DNA from: CAMYLR01 sp039590215
GTDB lineage: Bacteria > Gemmatimonadota > Gemmatimonadetes > JACCXV01 > JAHWKZ01
Direction of reading: 5' to 3'
Assembly: GCA_039590215.1 (NCBI GenBank)
Contig: JBDHFX010000089.1
Coordinates: forward strand, 1-10,634
DNA length: 10,634 bases
Positions within the stretch are counted from its first letter, which is position 1, and each line of letters opens with the position of its first letter. The position numbers and the translations under genes are program-made. Below are positions 1 through 6,738 of this stretch, piece after piece. Below the pieces are notes generated by a model, which saw nothing but the letters and a program-made list of their open reading frames with translations, was not told where the DNA came from and did no database searches.

Positions 1-500
1 TGAACCTGCGCGGTCAGGGCGAATACTACATCGCCGGGGTCCTGAATCCGGCGCTTCTGTTTCGCGACTTCGTCGTGGTGTTGGATTACGCCCACCGACG
101 GATCGAGCTGCGCCGCAACGATGCCGAAAGCCAGCCCTACGCGGAACGAACCACCCGGCTCAGAAAAACCGTCATCCCGTTCACGTTCGATGCCAACGCG
201 GTTTGGCCGTTGATCCCGGTAAGCCTGGATGGGGCTCGAAGCTTGCCGTTCATCATCGACACTGGTGCGAGCGACATCCTGATCGGTCGGCGAATGGCGG
301 GCGTTCTGCGCGTCGATCCGGACAGTTTCGTGGCTTCGGCGGCGGATCATACGGGCGAGGCCCTTCGGGCGATCTTGATCGACTTGCCGGTCGGCTACCC
401 CTGGGGCGTGGCCGCCCAAGGCATCCTGGGTTTTCCGTTCTTTCGCGGAAAGCGACTCGTTTTCGACTATCGGGCGATGATGCTGGTAATCGAGAGCTGA
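1..500 (+). CDS. Retropepsin-like aspartic protease, 3' part (start outside window)
   Basis: The reading frame is open from base 3 to the TGA at 498-500, and its start lies upstream of the window. The first visible residues (about codons 1-35) read as the end of one aspartyl-protease domain: a YYIAGVLNP segment, then FRDFVVVLDY and a basic RRIEL strand. These correspond to the usual 'G-hydrophobic-LG-x-x-F-L ... hydrophobic-DY' ending. A second domain follows with the catalytic motif FIIDTGASDIL (Asp codon 258-260) and its own closing GILGFPFF and LVFDYRAMMLVIES. The visible architecture is therefore two retropepsin-type half-domains in tandem, the second complete and ending at the C-terminus. 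Such proteins are usually exported or periplasmic and their substrates are mostly unknown. No signal peptide can be checked here. An internal GTG at 75 is not a likely start because it falls inside the first domain. Confidence 0.8.
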   Translation, partial: NLRGQGEYYIAGVLNPALLFRDFVVVLDYAHRRIELRRNDAESQPYAERTTRLRKTVIPFTFDANAVWPLIPVSLDGARSLPFIIDTGASDILIGRRMAGVLRVDPDSFVASAADHTGEALRAILIDLPVGYPWGVAAQGILGFPFFRGKRLVFDYRAMMLVIES

Positions 501-520
501 GACGACTACCTTTAGTGCTA

Positions 521-558
521 CTTTGGCAGCCTTGATTGTTTGAGGCTGCCCTACAAAG
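521..558. terminator. Possible terminator hairpin after the protease gene
   Basis: A perfect 7-bp inverted repeat, GGCAGCC (525-531) and GGCTGCC (544-550), encloses a 12-nt T-rich loop. Flanking CTTT (521-524) and AAAG (555-558) could extend the stem across a 4-nt bulge. It begins 21 nt after the protease stop codon, where a terminator is expected. No run of T follows on the plus strand, so intrinsic termination is uncertain. It could also be only an RNA-stabilising hairpin. Confidence 0.35.
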
Positions 559-914
559 CGTTCTGTGCCTCCCTTGAGATCGATCGGGGGCACGATGTCA
601 TCGTTTCGATTTGAAAGAGTGTTTAGAACATTGAGCTCTCACTACCTACCACCGTACGACGCGACTCGCGGGTTTCGAATGCACCCGCATCGTTTTCTGA
701 GTTCGAACGTCGCCGAGATCCATCGCGACGCCGGCACACGAACGAGGTCGCACGGCTCGACACGCGCTCCACACGGAGTTTGTCTGCAGATCGGGCCGGG
801 TTTCTGACAACGGTGTAGTGGTGTGACGGCTCGCACTGTCGCCCGCGGGTGGCGGTGTCCAAGCCGGAGAAAACCATAGATGTCCCACCATACGCGCGGG
901 CGGGTCCGCCGCCC
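559..914 (+). other. Gene-poor leader region upstream of rng
   Basis: I see no convincing gene in this stretch. The 80-codon open frame at 565-807 has no recognisable motif and no Shine-Dalgarno sequence. One hairpin stands out: GCGGGT (668-673) and ACCCGC (683-688) with a 9-nt loop, followed four bases later by a short T-rich stretch. RNase E/G genes in other bacteria are known to have long, structured, autoregulated 5' untranslated regions, so a leader role for rng is plausible but is inference. No clear -35/-10 pair was found; a TTGAAA at 611-616 has no matching -10. Confidence 0.3.
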
Positions 915-2477
915 ATGAAGCGCGAGATACTCGTAAACGTCACCCCCAAAGAAACCCGAGTCGCGATCCTCGAGGACGACCTGCTGGTCGAACTCCTCGT
1001 TGACCGTGAAGAGGAGGAGCGCCATGTCGGCGACATCTACAAGGGGTTGGTAACCGCCGTTCTTCCCGGGATGCAGTCGGCGTTTATCGACATCGGGATG
1101 GCCAAGAGTGGCTTTCTCCACGTGTCGGATCTGGCCGGAGGTGACTTTCAGGGCGAGGAAGACGACGATGACGACGGCAACGACCGACGCCGCGGGCGCC
1201 GGGGGCGCCGGGGCCGGGGTCGGGGTCGAAAGGGGTATGACGGGCCGGTCATCCAGGACCAGCTGAAGCGCGGCCAGGAGATCATCGTGCAGGTCACCAA
1301 GGAAGCGATTTCCACCAAAGGCCCGCGACTGACCGGACAGGTTTCCTTACCCGGACGCTTCTTGGTCTTCATGCCCGGCATCGACCACGTCGGCGTGAGT
1401 CGGAAGATCGACGATCGAGCCGAGCGTGCACGTTTGAGGCGGTTGCTGCACGAGGTCAAGCCGAAGGAAGGTGGACTGATCGTGCGGACCGTCGGAGAGG
1501 AAACGAACGAGGCCGGATTCGAACGGGAGATCCGGAGCCTGGTCGACACGTGGCGGAAGGTCCGTAACAAGTCAGGTCGAGTGAAAGCGCCTTCGCTGCT
1601 CCATCAGGAGGCTGAGCTGACCAGCGGCCTCATTCGAGACATTTTCTCGGAGAAAGTCGACCGGCTGGTTATCGACAATCGGCAACTCTACACGCAGGTG
1701 CGCCGATACCTGAAGAAGGTCTCGCCCGATCTCGTCAGTCGGGTACAGTTGTACTCCGACCGCATCCCATTGTTTGACGCCATGGGTATCGAGCCCGAGA
1801 TCGAGGTCGCGTTCCAGCGAACCGTCCCGCTCAAGTCGGGTGGGTCGATCGTTATCGAAGCCACCGAGGCGCTGGTGTCGATCGACGTCAATACGGGGCG
1901 CTACACTGGTAAGAAGAACCCCGAGGCGACGATCCTGAAGACCAATCTCGATGCCGCTCGAGAGATCGCGCGACAGCTAAGGTTGCGGGACATTGGCGGT
2001 ATCATTGTGTGCGATTTTATCGACATGGAGCTAGCGGCTAATCGCAAGAAGGTGTTGCAGGAGTTCAAAAGCTGGCTGGGTCGGGATCGAGCCAAGACCA
2101 AAGCCTTCGAGGTGAGCGAGCTGGGGCTGATCGAGATGACTCGGCAACGTCGGCGTCCAAGCCTGCATCAGAGCGCCACGGAAGTGTGTGAGGAGTGTGA
2201 TGGTGCCGGCAGTATCCTCCAGTTCGGGACCATGGCCAGAAAGGTCGAGCGCCAGCTGCGCCGGGTCGGGTTGGAGGGCAAAGAGAAGAAGATCCTGGTG
2301 GAGGTTCATCCGGCGGTCGCTTTGTTCCTGCTCGAGGAGGAAAAGGACACCTTCGATCGCATCAAAAAGCACTTCGGATTCGAGGTTCAGGTTCGGGACG
2401 ATCCACTCCTGAGACGCGACGATTTCGACCTGCTGGCGATGCCCGGTAGACGCCCGATAAAGGTCGACCTTGGCTGA
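915..2477 (+). CDS. rng: Ribonuclease G/E family endoribonuclease
   Basis: This cytoplasmic, Mg-dependent, 5'-end-sensing endoribonuclease acts in rRNA maturation and mRNA decay. The product is 520 aa from ATG 915, close to E. coli RNase G (489 aa). The N-terminus matches the family start (MKREILVNVTPKETRVAILE). The S1 domain covers roughly residues 36-150 with VGDIYKG and PGMQSAFIDIG. The catalytic Asp pair is visible as D324 in DVNTG and D367 in CDFIDM. Their 43-residue spacing equals that of D303/D346 in E. coli RNase E. The Zn-link cysteines are C425 and C428 in CEECDG, also at the E. coli spacing from the first Asp. A low-complexity loop at residues 81-106 inside the S1 domain runs from five Asp into alternating Arg and Gly. 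GTG 849 is an in-frame alternative start adding 22 residues, but ATG 915 matches the family N-terminus. Neither has a strong ribosome binding site. The scaffold C-terminus of full RNase E is absent. Confidence 0.93.
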   Translation: MKREILVNVTPKETRVAILEDDLLVELLVDREEEERHVGDIYKGLVTAVLPGMQSAFIDIGMAKSGFLHVSDLAGGDFQGEEDDDDDGNDRRRGRRGRRGRGRGRKGYDGPVIQDQLKRGQEIIVQVTKEAISTKGPRLTGQVSLPGRFLVFMPGIDHVGVSRKIDDRAERARLRRLLHEVKPKEGGLIVRTVGEETNEAGFEREIRSLVDTWRKVRNKSGRVKAPSLLHQEAELTSGLIRDIFSEKVDRLVIDNRQLYTQVRRYLKKVSPDLVSRVQLYSDRIPLFDAMGIEPEIEVAFQRTVPLKSGGSIVIEATEALVSIDVNTGRYTGKKNPEATILKTNLDAAREIARQLRLRDIGGIIVCDFIDMELAANRKKVLQEFKSWLGRDRAKTKAFEVSELGLIEMTRQRRRPSLHQSATEVCEECDGAGSILQFGTMARKVERQLRRVGLEGKEKKILVEVHPAVALFLLEEEKDTFDRIKKHFGFEVQVRDDPLLRRDDFDLLAMPGRRPIKVDLG

Positions 2478-2486
2478 CCCAAGTCC

Positions 2487-2515
2487 TTGACGGCCATCCC
2501 TTTGGGGGCTAAACT
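2487..2515 (+). promoter_or_regulatory. Sigma70-type promoter for rplU
   Basis: A -35 hexamer TTGACG (2487-2492) and a -10 hexamer TAAACT (2510-2515) are separated by exactly 17 nt. The element lies in the 86-nt gap between the rng stop and the rplU start. It predicts transcription starting near 2522 and a leader of about 40 nt. It would drive rplU and the downstream rpmA-mdh-sdh genes separately from rng. No alternative promoter of this quality was found nearby. Confidence 0.55.
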
Positions 2516-2563
2516 GAAAATCCTCGTTATATCGTTTCCTGGACCCAGATCGAGTTGAGAGAG

Positions 2564-3007
2564 ATGCGCGCCATTATCGAGACGGGCGGCAAGCAGTTTC
2601 ACGTCGCTCCAGACGACACCATACGCGTTCCATCCCTGCGTGGAGAACCAGGCGAGAGCGTGACCTTTGATCGTGTGTTGTACGCCGCCAAGGATGGAGA
2701 GGTACGGTACGGAACCCCGCGTGTGGAAGGGGCACAGGTGACGGCCGAGATCGTCAAGCACGGGCGGGGCAAGAAGATCATTGTGTTCAAGTTCAAGCGG
2801 CGCAAGCGGTATAGGAGAAAACAGGGGCACAGGCAGAATTTCACGGAGCTGAGGATCACCGATGTGTCAGTGGCAGCTGGCACTTCCAAAGCTCGAGCGA
2901 AGGCGACGGACGCCGAGAGCGAGGGTGCTTTCGCGTGCCCAGAATGCGGTCGGGGGTTTGAAACCGAGCGCGGCATGAAGCTGCACCACTCCCGATCCCA
3001 TAAGTAG
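2564..3007 (+). CDS. rplU: 50S ribosomal protein L21 with C-terminal C2H2 zinc-finger-like tail
   Basis: L21 is a 23S-rRNA-binding protein of the large subunit. The product is 147 aa, against 103 in E. coli. Residues 1-103 are a complete L21: MRAIIETGGKQF at the start and the basic signature FKFKRRKRYRRKQGHRQ near residues 76-91, ending in FTELRI. A linker rich in Ala, Lys and Glu (about 104-122) follows. Residues 123-146 then fit the classical C2H2 zinc-finger pattern: C125-x2-C128-x3-F132-x5-M138-x2-H141-x4-H146. The start is ATG 2564, preceded by the purine-rich GAGAGAG; TTG 2555 in frame is less likely. rpmA follows 18 nt downstream, as in the usual rplU-rpmA pair. The L21 identity is secure. 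The zinc-binding role of the tail is inferred from the spacing alone. Confidence 0.95.
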   Translation: MRAIIETGGKQFHVAPDDTIRVPSLRGEPGESVTFDRVLYAAKDGEVRYGTPRVEGAQVTAEIVKHGRGKKIIVFKFKRRKRYRRKQGHRQNFTELRITDVSVAAGTSKARAKATDAESEGAFACPECGRGFETERGMKLHHSRSHK

Positions 3008-3012
3008 TCGCC

Positions 3013-3020
3013 AGGAGGAG
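3013..3020 (+). promoter_or_regulatory. Strong Shine-Dalgarno of rpmA
   Basis: AGGAGGAG lies 5 nt before the rpmA ATG at 3026. It is the strongest ribosome binding site on the plus strand of the window. It fixes the start and shows that the now-broken rpmA retains intact translation signals, as expected if its lesion is recent or artificial. Confidence 0.8.
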
Positions 3021-3025
3021 TTCAA

Positions 3026-3240
3026 ATGGCTCATAAGAAGGGACAGGGGGCATCGCGGAACGGTCGTGATAGTGCCGGCCGCCGTCTCGGCGTCAAGCGG
3101 TTTGGCGGTCAGGCGTCCACCCCGGGACGAACGTTGGGAGGGGCAAGGACGATACCTTGTTTGCGTTGACCGACGGCACGGTGAGGTTCGATCGCGTGCG
3201 CGGCAATCGACGCCGGGTATCCGTTCTCGCCGCTGACTAG
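3026..3240 (+). pseudogene. rpmA: 50S ribosomal protein L27, disrupted by an out-of-frame internal deletion
   Basis: From ATG 3026 the frame reads MAHKKGQGASRNGRDS... through KRFGGQ (29 codons, to 3112), a canonical L27 N-terminus. It then runs into unrelated sequence and stops at TGA 3167-3169, giving 47 aa. A different frame from CAC 3118 resumes L27: HPGTNVGRGKDDTLFAL, then DGTVRFDR and RRRVSVLAAD, to TAG 3238-3240. E. coli L27 has 16 residues between GGE and HAG, the AGSIIVRQRGTKF core. Here only 5 nt (3113-3117) separate the two parts, so about 43 nt are missing. Restoring them would give 29+16+40 = 85 aa, the E. coli length. L27 contributes to the peptidyl-transferase centre, and its loss severely slows growth in E. 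coli. The rest of the gene looks undamaged, so this is either a recent deletion with another copy elsewhere, or a sequence or assembly error. Confidence 0.88.
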
Positions 3241-4181
3241 TGGCAAACTTTTCCAATTCAAAACTCACCGTAGTCGGAGCCGGCCACGTCGGCGCGACTA
3301 CTGCGCAGCGTCTGGCCGAGCTGGAGCTCGCCCGCGAGGTCGTGCTTCTAGATATCATCGAGGGCATGCCGAAGGGGAAGGCGCTCGACCTTTGGGAGGC
3401 AGCGCCGGTTGTAGGCTATGACACGCGGTTGATCGGTGGCACCGACTACGCTCTGGCCGACGGGTCGGATCTGGTCATCGTCACGGCGGGGCTGGCTCGA
3501 CAGCCAGGCATGAGCCGGGATGATTTGCTGAAGAAGAATGCCGAGATCGTTCAGGGGGCCACTACCGAGATTCGTGACCGATGCCCCGATGCGATCGTGA
3601 TGGTGGTTTCCAACCCGCTCGACGTCATGTCGTACGTCACACTCAAAACGACTGGTTTCGATCGCCAACGGGTCATCGGCATGGCCGGTGTGCTCGACAC
3701 CGCCAGATTCCGTTCCTTTATCGCCCTCGAGCTTGACGTGTCGGTTCGCGACGTCACCGCGTTTGTGCTTGGCGGCCACGGCGATTCCATGGTGCCGTTG
3801 CCACGCTACTCGACGGTGGCTGGAATCCCACTGCCTCACCTGCTATCAGATGAGCGGATCGAGGCCCTGGTGGAAAGAACCCGGATGGGCGGTGGTGAAA
3901 TCGTCAAGCTCCTGGGGACGGGTAGCGCCTACTACGCGCCATCAGCCGCGGTGGTCGAAATGGCCGAGGGAGTGCTGAGAGATCAGAACCGGATCCTTCC
4001 CTGCGCGGCGTGGCTACAGGGTGAGTACGGGCTATCGGACGTGTACGTCGGAGTGCCGGTCAAGCTCGGCGCGGGCGGAATCAAGGAGATCGTCGAGGTC
4101 GAGCTCACGGGCGAGGAGAGGAAAGCGCTGCACGCTTCCGCCGCCCACGTTAAGGAGACGATGTCGAAGCTGAACCTGTAG
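3240..4181 (+). CDS. mdh: Malate dehydrogenase (LDH-like type)
   Basis: This enzyme interconverts malate and oxaloacetate with NAD in the TCA cycle, in the cytoplasm. It has 313 aa, the normal length for the LDH-like bacterial MDH group. The Rossmann motif is GAGHVG (residues 13-18), with acidic D38 at the end of the second strand for NAD ribose. The substrate loop is R87-QPGMSR-93; Arg at the specificity position marks malate rather than lactate (Gln in LDH). VSNPLDV lies at 123-129. The catalytic Asp/His pair appears as D153 in LDTARFR and H180 in GGHGDSM. The start is GTG 3240, whose first base is the last base of the original rpmA stop TAG, a TAGTG overlap that suggests translational coupling to L27. 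Premature termination of the broken rpmA at 3169 would leave a 70-nt untranslated gap before mdh. No separate Shine-Dalgarno is seen. The gene is followed directly by sdhC in the same frame. Confidence 0.95.
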   Translation: MANFSNSKLTVVGAGHVGATTAQRLAELELAREVVLLDIIEGMPKGKALDLWEAAPVVGYDTRLIGGTDYALADGSDLVIVTAGLARQPGMSRDDLLKKNAEIVQGATTEIRDRCPDAIVMVVSNPLDVMSYVTLKTTGFDRQRVIGMAGVLDTARFRSFIALELDVSVRDVTAFVLGGHGDSMVPLPRYSTVAGIPLPHLLSDERIEALVERTRMGGGEIVKLLGTGSAYYAPSAAVVEMAEGVLRDQNRILPCAAWLQGEYGLSDVYVGVPVKLGAGGIKEIVEVELTGEERKALHASAAHVKETMSKLNL

Positions 4182-4196
4182 TCGCCCATTGGCCAC

Positions 4197-4778
4197 ATGC
4201 TGGGCAACCTCAAAATCTTTCAGGGACCCGAGAAGCTGAACTCGTACGCCGAGTTCTTGCGCGAGGTCGGAGCTCCGGTTTTGGGCCGTGGCGAGTTCTT
4301 GTGGATCGCCCGGATCGTCTTGCTGGCCGCGGTCGCGATTCATATCGTGGCTTCCGCACAACTCACCCGACAGAGCCGGGCAGCACGTCCCGTTGGTTAT
4401 CGCAACACACCACACGAGGAATTCAGCTACGCCTCACGGACGATGCGCTGGGGCGGAGTGATCATTGGCCTGTTCGTCGTGTATCACATTCTGCACTTCA
4501 CGTCGGGCTCTGTTCACAGCGACTTCATCCCCGGTGACCCCTATCACAACCTCGTCGTAGGCTTTCAGTCGTGGCCGGTGGCCCTGGCGTACATCGCGGC
4601 CGTCGTGATGCTTGGGTTTCATCTTTACCACGGCGTGTGGAGCACGACCCAGACGTTTGGAGTGAACAACGGGCGAATTGATCGCCTTCGACGCCCTGTG
4701 TCGCTGGTCCTAGCCGTCGTTATCGTCGTCGGTTATGTCGTGGTTCCGGTCTCGATTCTCGCCGGCTGGGTCACGTGA
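4197..4778 (+). CDS. sdhC: Succinate dehydrogenase cytochrome b subunit, 5'-truncated (first helix missing)
   Basis: This is the membrane anchor of type B succinate dehydrogenase, normally five helices binding two b hemes and passing electrons to quinone. From ATG 4197 it is 193 aa with four helices (about 34-56, 84-106, 126-148, 166-190). Candidate heme-ligand histidines are H49 (AIHIV), H97 or H100 (VYHILH), and H142 or H145 (FHLYHG). Family members start with a first helix ending in a GHMLGNL-like motif whose His is a heme ligand. Here codons for I-G-H (4188-4196) immediately precede the ATG, but two codons further upstream the frame hits the mdh stop (4179-4181). The helix, the normal start, its ribosome binding site and the intergenic spacer are therefore absent. 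No Shine-Dalgarno precedes ATG 4197. The remaining frame is intact and runs into sdhA with usual spacing. I treat it as a real sdhC with a damaged or misassembled 5' end. Confidence 0.88.
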   Translation: MLGNLKIFQGPEKLNSYAEFLREVGAPVLGRGEFLWIARIVLLAAVAIHIVASAQLTRQSRAARPVGYRNTPHEEFSYASRTMRWGGVIIGLFVVYHILHFTSGSVHSDFIPGDPYHNLVVGFQSWPVALAYIAAVVMLGFHLYHGVWSTTQTFGVNNGRIDRLRRPVSLVLAVVIVVGYVVVPVSILAGWVT

Positions 4779-4797
4779 TCGGAATGAGAGGTCCTCG

Positions 4798-6711
4798 ATG
4801 AAGCTCGATGCTCGCATCCCCGATGGTCCGCTGGCCGAGAAGTGGGAGCGGCACCGCTTCGAGATGAAGCTGGTGAACCCGGCCAACAAGCGGAAGCACA
4901 GGGTGATCGTCGTCGGCGCCGGTCTGGCTGGTGGCTCGGCGGCGGCGACCATGGGCGAGCTCGGCTACGATGTTGATGCGTTCTTCTTCCACGACAGCTC
5001 GCGTCGCGCTCACAGCATCGCGGCCCAAGGGGGGATCAACGCGGCCAAGAACTACCAGCACGACGGAGACAGTGTGTTCCGGCTGTTCTACGACACCATC
5101 AAGGGCGGCGACTTCCGATCGCGCGAGGCCAACGTCTACCGCCTGGCCGAGGTGAGCAACGAGATCATTGACCAGGCGGTTGCTCAGGGCGTGCCGTTCG
5201 CCCGCGAATACGGCGGGTCGCTGGACAACCGGTCGTTCGGAGGAGCCCAGGTGTCGCGCACCTTCTACGCCCGCGGGCAGACGGGCCAGCAGCTCCTGCT
5301 CGGCGTCTACCAGGCGCTCGAGCGGCAGGTTCAGGCCGGTCGGGTGCGGATCCACAGCATGCACGAGATGCTCGATGTGATTGTCGTCGACGGGCGGGCC
5401 CGGGGGATCGTGACCCGCAACCTCGACAACGGCGAGATCCGCTCCTGGACGGCTGACGCGGTCGTGCTCGGTACCGGTGGCTACAGCAACGTTTTCTACC
5501 TCTCGACAAACGCTATGAAGTGTAACGTGACGGCAGCGTGGCGCGCGTACCGGCGCGGTGCCGGGTTCGCCAACCCGTGCTTCACGCAGATTCACCCGAC
5601 GGCCATCCCGGAGACCGACGAGTTCCAGTCGAAGCTCACCCTGATGAGCGAGTCGCTGCGCAACGATGGGCGCATCTGGGTGCCGAAAAGGAAGAGTGAC
5701 GAACGGTCGCCGGACGAGATCCCCGAGGCCGAGCGCGATTACTTTCTGGAGCGCATGTATCCGGCGTTCGGCAACCTGGTGCCACGCGATCTGGCCTCGC
5801 GGCGTGCCAAGGAGATGTGCGACTCCGGGCACGGCGTCGGCCCCACCAGACGGGGCGTGTACCTCGACTTCACCGAAGCCATCGAGCGACTCGGCCGTGA
5901 CGCCATCGAAGAGCGATACGGCAACCTGTTTCAGATCTACGAGCGGATCACCGGCGAGAACCCGTATGGCGACCCGATGCGTATCTACCCGGCGCCGCAC
6001 TATACGATGGGCGGGCTGTGGGTCGACTACAATCTGATGAGCACGCTGCCCGGCCTGCATGTGATTGGCGAAGCCAACTTCTCCGACCACGGCGCCAACC
6101 GGCTCGGCGCCAGCGCCCTCATGCAGGGACTGGCCGACGGCTATTTCGTGCTGCCGTTGACGATCGGCGACTACATCGCGCGCCACGAGTTCAGCGACAT
6201 CCCCGACGATCATCCCGACGTGCGGCGCACCGAGGACGAGGTGCGAGACCGCATCGCCCGACTGGTGGGGCTCGACGGCTCGCGGACCGTCGACTCGATC
6301 CACCGTGAGTTGGGCCGGCTGTTGTGGGAGAAGTGCGGCATGTCGCGAAACGCAGGCGGGCTCGAGGAGGCCCTGAACCGCATTCCCGAGCTGCGCGAGG
6401 AGTTTTGGAACAACGCCAAGGTCGTGGGCTCCGATCGGGGCATCAACGAGGGGCTCGAGAAGGCCGGACGAGTAGCCGATTTCTTCGACCTCGGCGAGCT
6501 CATGTGCCGTGACGCGCTGGCGCGCGAGGAGTCGTGCGGCGGCCACCTACGGGAGGAGTATCAGACGCCGGAGGGCGAAGCCAGACGCGACGACGAGCGG
6601 TTCACTCACGTTACCGTTTGGGAGTATACGGGTCCCGGCAGTCAGCCGCGCGAGCATCGCGAGTCGCTGTCGTTCACCGAGGTGTCGCCCAGTCAACGGA
6701 GCTACAAGTGA
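4798..6711 (+). CDS. sdhA: Succinate dehydrogenase/fumarate reductase flavoprotein subunit
   Basis: This is the catalytic subunit oxidising succinate to fumarate on covalent FAD, at the inner face of the cytoplasmic membrane. The product is 637 aa. The FAD dinucleotide fold VIVVGAGLAGGSAA is at residues 36-49. The flavinylation motif HSIAAQGGINAAKN contains H72, the expected covalent attachment site. Further family motifs are the HPTAIPE segment, SESLRNDGRIW with a probable catalytic Arg, HYTMGGLWVD, and NFSDHGANRLGASALMQG in the FAD/capping region. The C-terminal helical domain contains CGMSRN. The 7-aa spacing and the residues around H72 resemble the long, type B flavoproteins rather than E. 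coli SdhA (588 aa). The start is ATG 4798, preceded by GAGAGG (4786-4791) at 6 nt and lying 19 nt after sdhC; upstream in-frame starts fall inside sdhC. Codon third positions look more GC-rich than in rng or mdh, suggesting high expression. Confidence 0.96.
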   Translation: MKLDARIPDGPLAEKWERHRFEMKLVNPANKRKHRVIVVGAGLAGGSAAATMGELGYDVDAFFFHDSSRRAHSIAAQGGINAAKNYQHDGDSVFRLFYDTIKGGDFRSREANVYRLAEVSNEIIDQAVAQGVPFAREYGGSLDNRSFGGAQVSRTFYARGQTGQQLLLGVYQALERQVQAGRVRIHSMHEMLDVIVVDGRARGIVTRNLDNGEIRSWTADAVVLGTGGYSNVFYLSTNAMKCNVTAAWRAYRRGAGFANPCFTQIHPTAIPETDEFQSKLTLMSESLRNDGRIWVPKRKSDERSPDEIPEAERDYFLERMYPAFGNLVPRDLASRRAKEMCDSGHGVGPTRRGVYLDFTEAIERLGRDAIEERYGNLFQIYERITGENPYGDPMRIYPAPHYTMGGLWVDYNLMSTLPGLHVIGEANFSDHGANRLGASALMQGLADGYFVLPLTIGDYIARHEFSDIPDDHPDVRRTEDEVRDRIARLVGLDGSRTVDSIHRELGRLLWEKCGMSRNAGGLEEALNRIPELREEFWNNAKVVGSDRGINEGLEKAGRVADFFDLGELMCRDALAREESCGGHLREEYQTPEGEARRDDERFTHVTVWEYTGPGSQPREHRESLSFTEVSPSQRSYK

Positions 6712-6738
6712 GATCCAGTCGGAAGGAATGAACGCGTA

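Noticed and set aside
611..639. Promoter with TTGAAA as -35 for rng
   Set aside because: The sequence 17 nt downstream (AGCTCT) does not resemble a -10 hexamer.
664..690. tRNA T-arm-like GGTTTCGAAT with a paired stem
   Set aside because: No acceptor stem, D arm or anticodon arm can be built around it; it is only a hairpin.
565..807. 80-codon open frame upstream of rng
   Set aside because: No ribosome binding site, no motif and poor coding character; it lies in a leader-like region with overlapping minus-strand frames of equal length.
3113..3169. Programmed frameshift or ribosome hop restoring L27
   Set aside because: There is no slippery heptamer at the junction, and changing frame cannot restore the missing 14 or so codons of the L27 core, which are not present in the DNA.
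4771..6546. 591-codon minus-strand open frame antisense to sdhA
   Set aside because: It mirrors the GC-rich third positions of sdhA, has no recognisable domain, and sdhA on the plus strand is certain.
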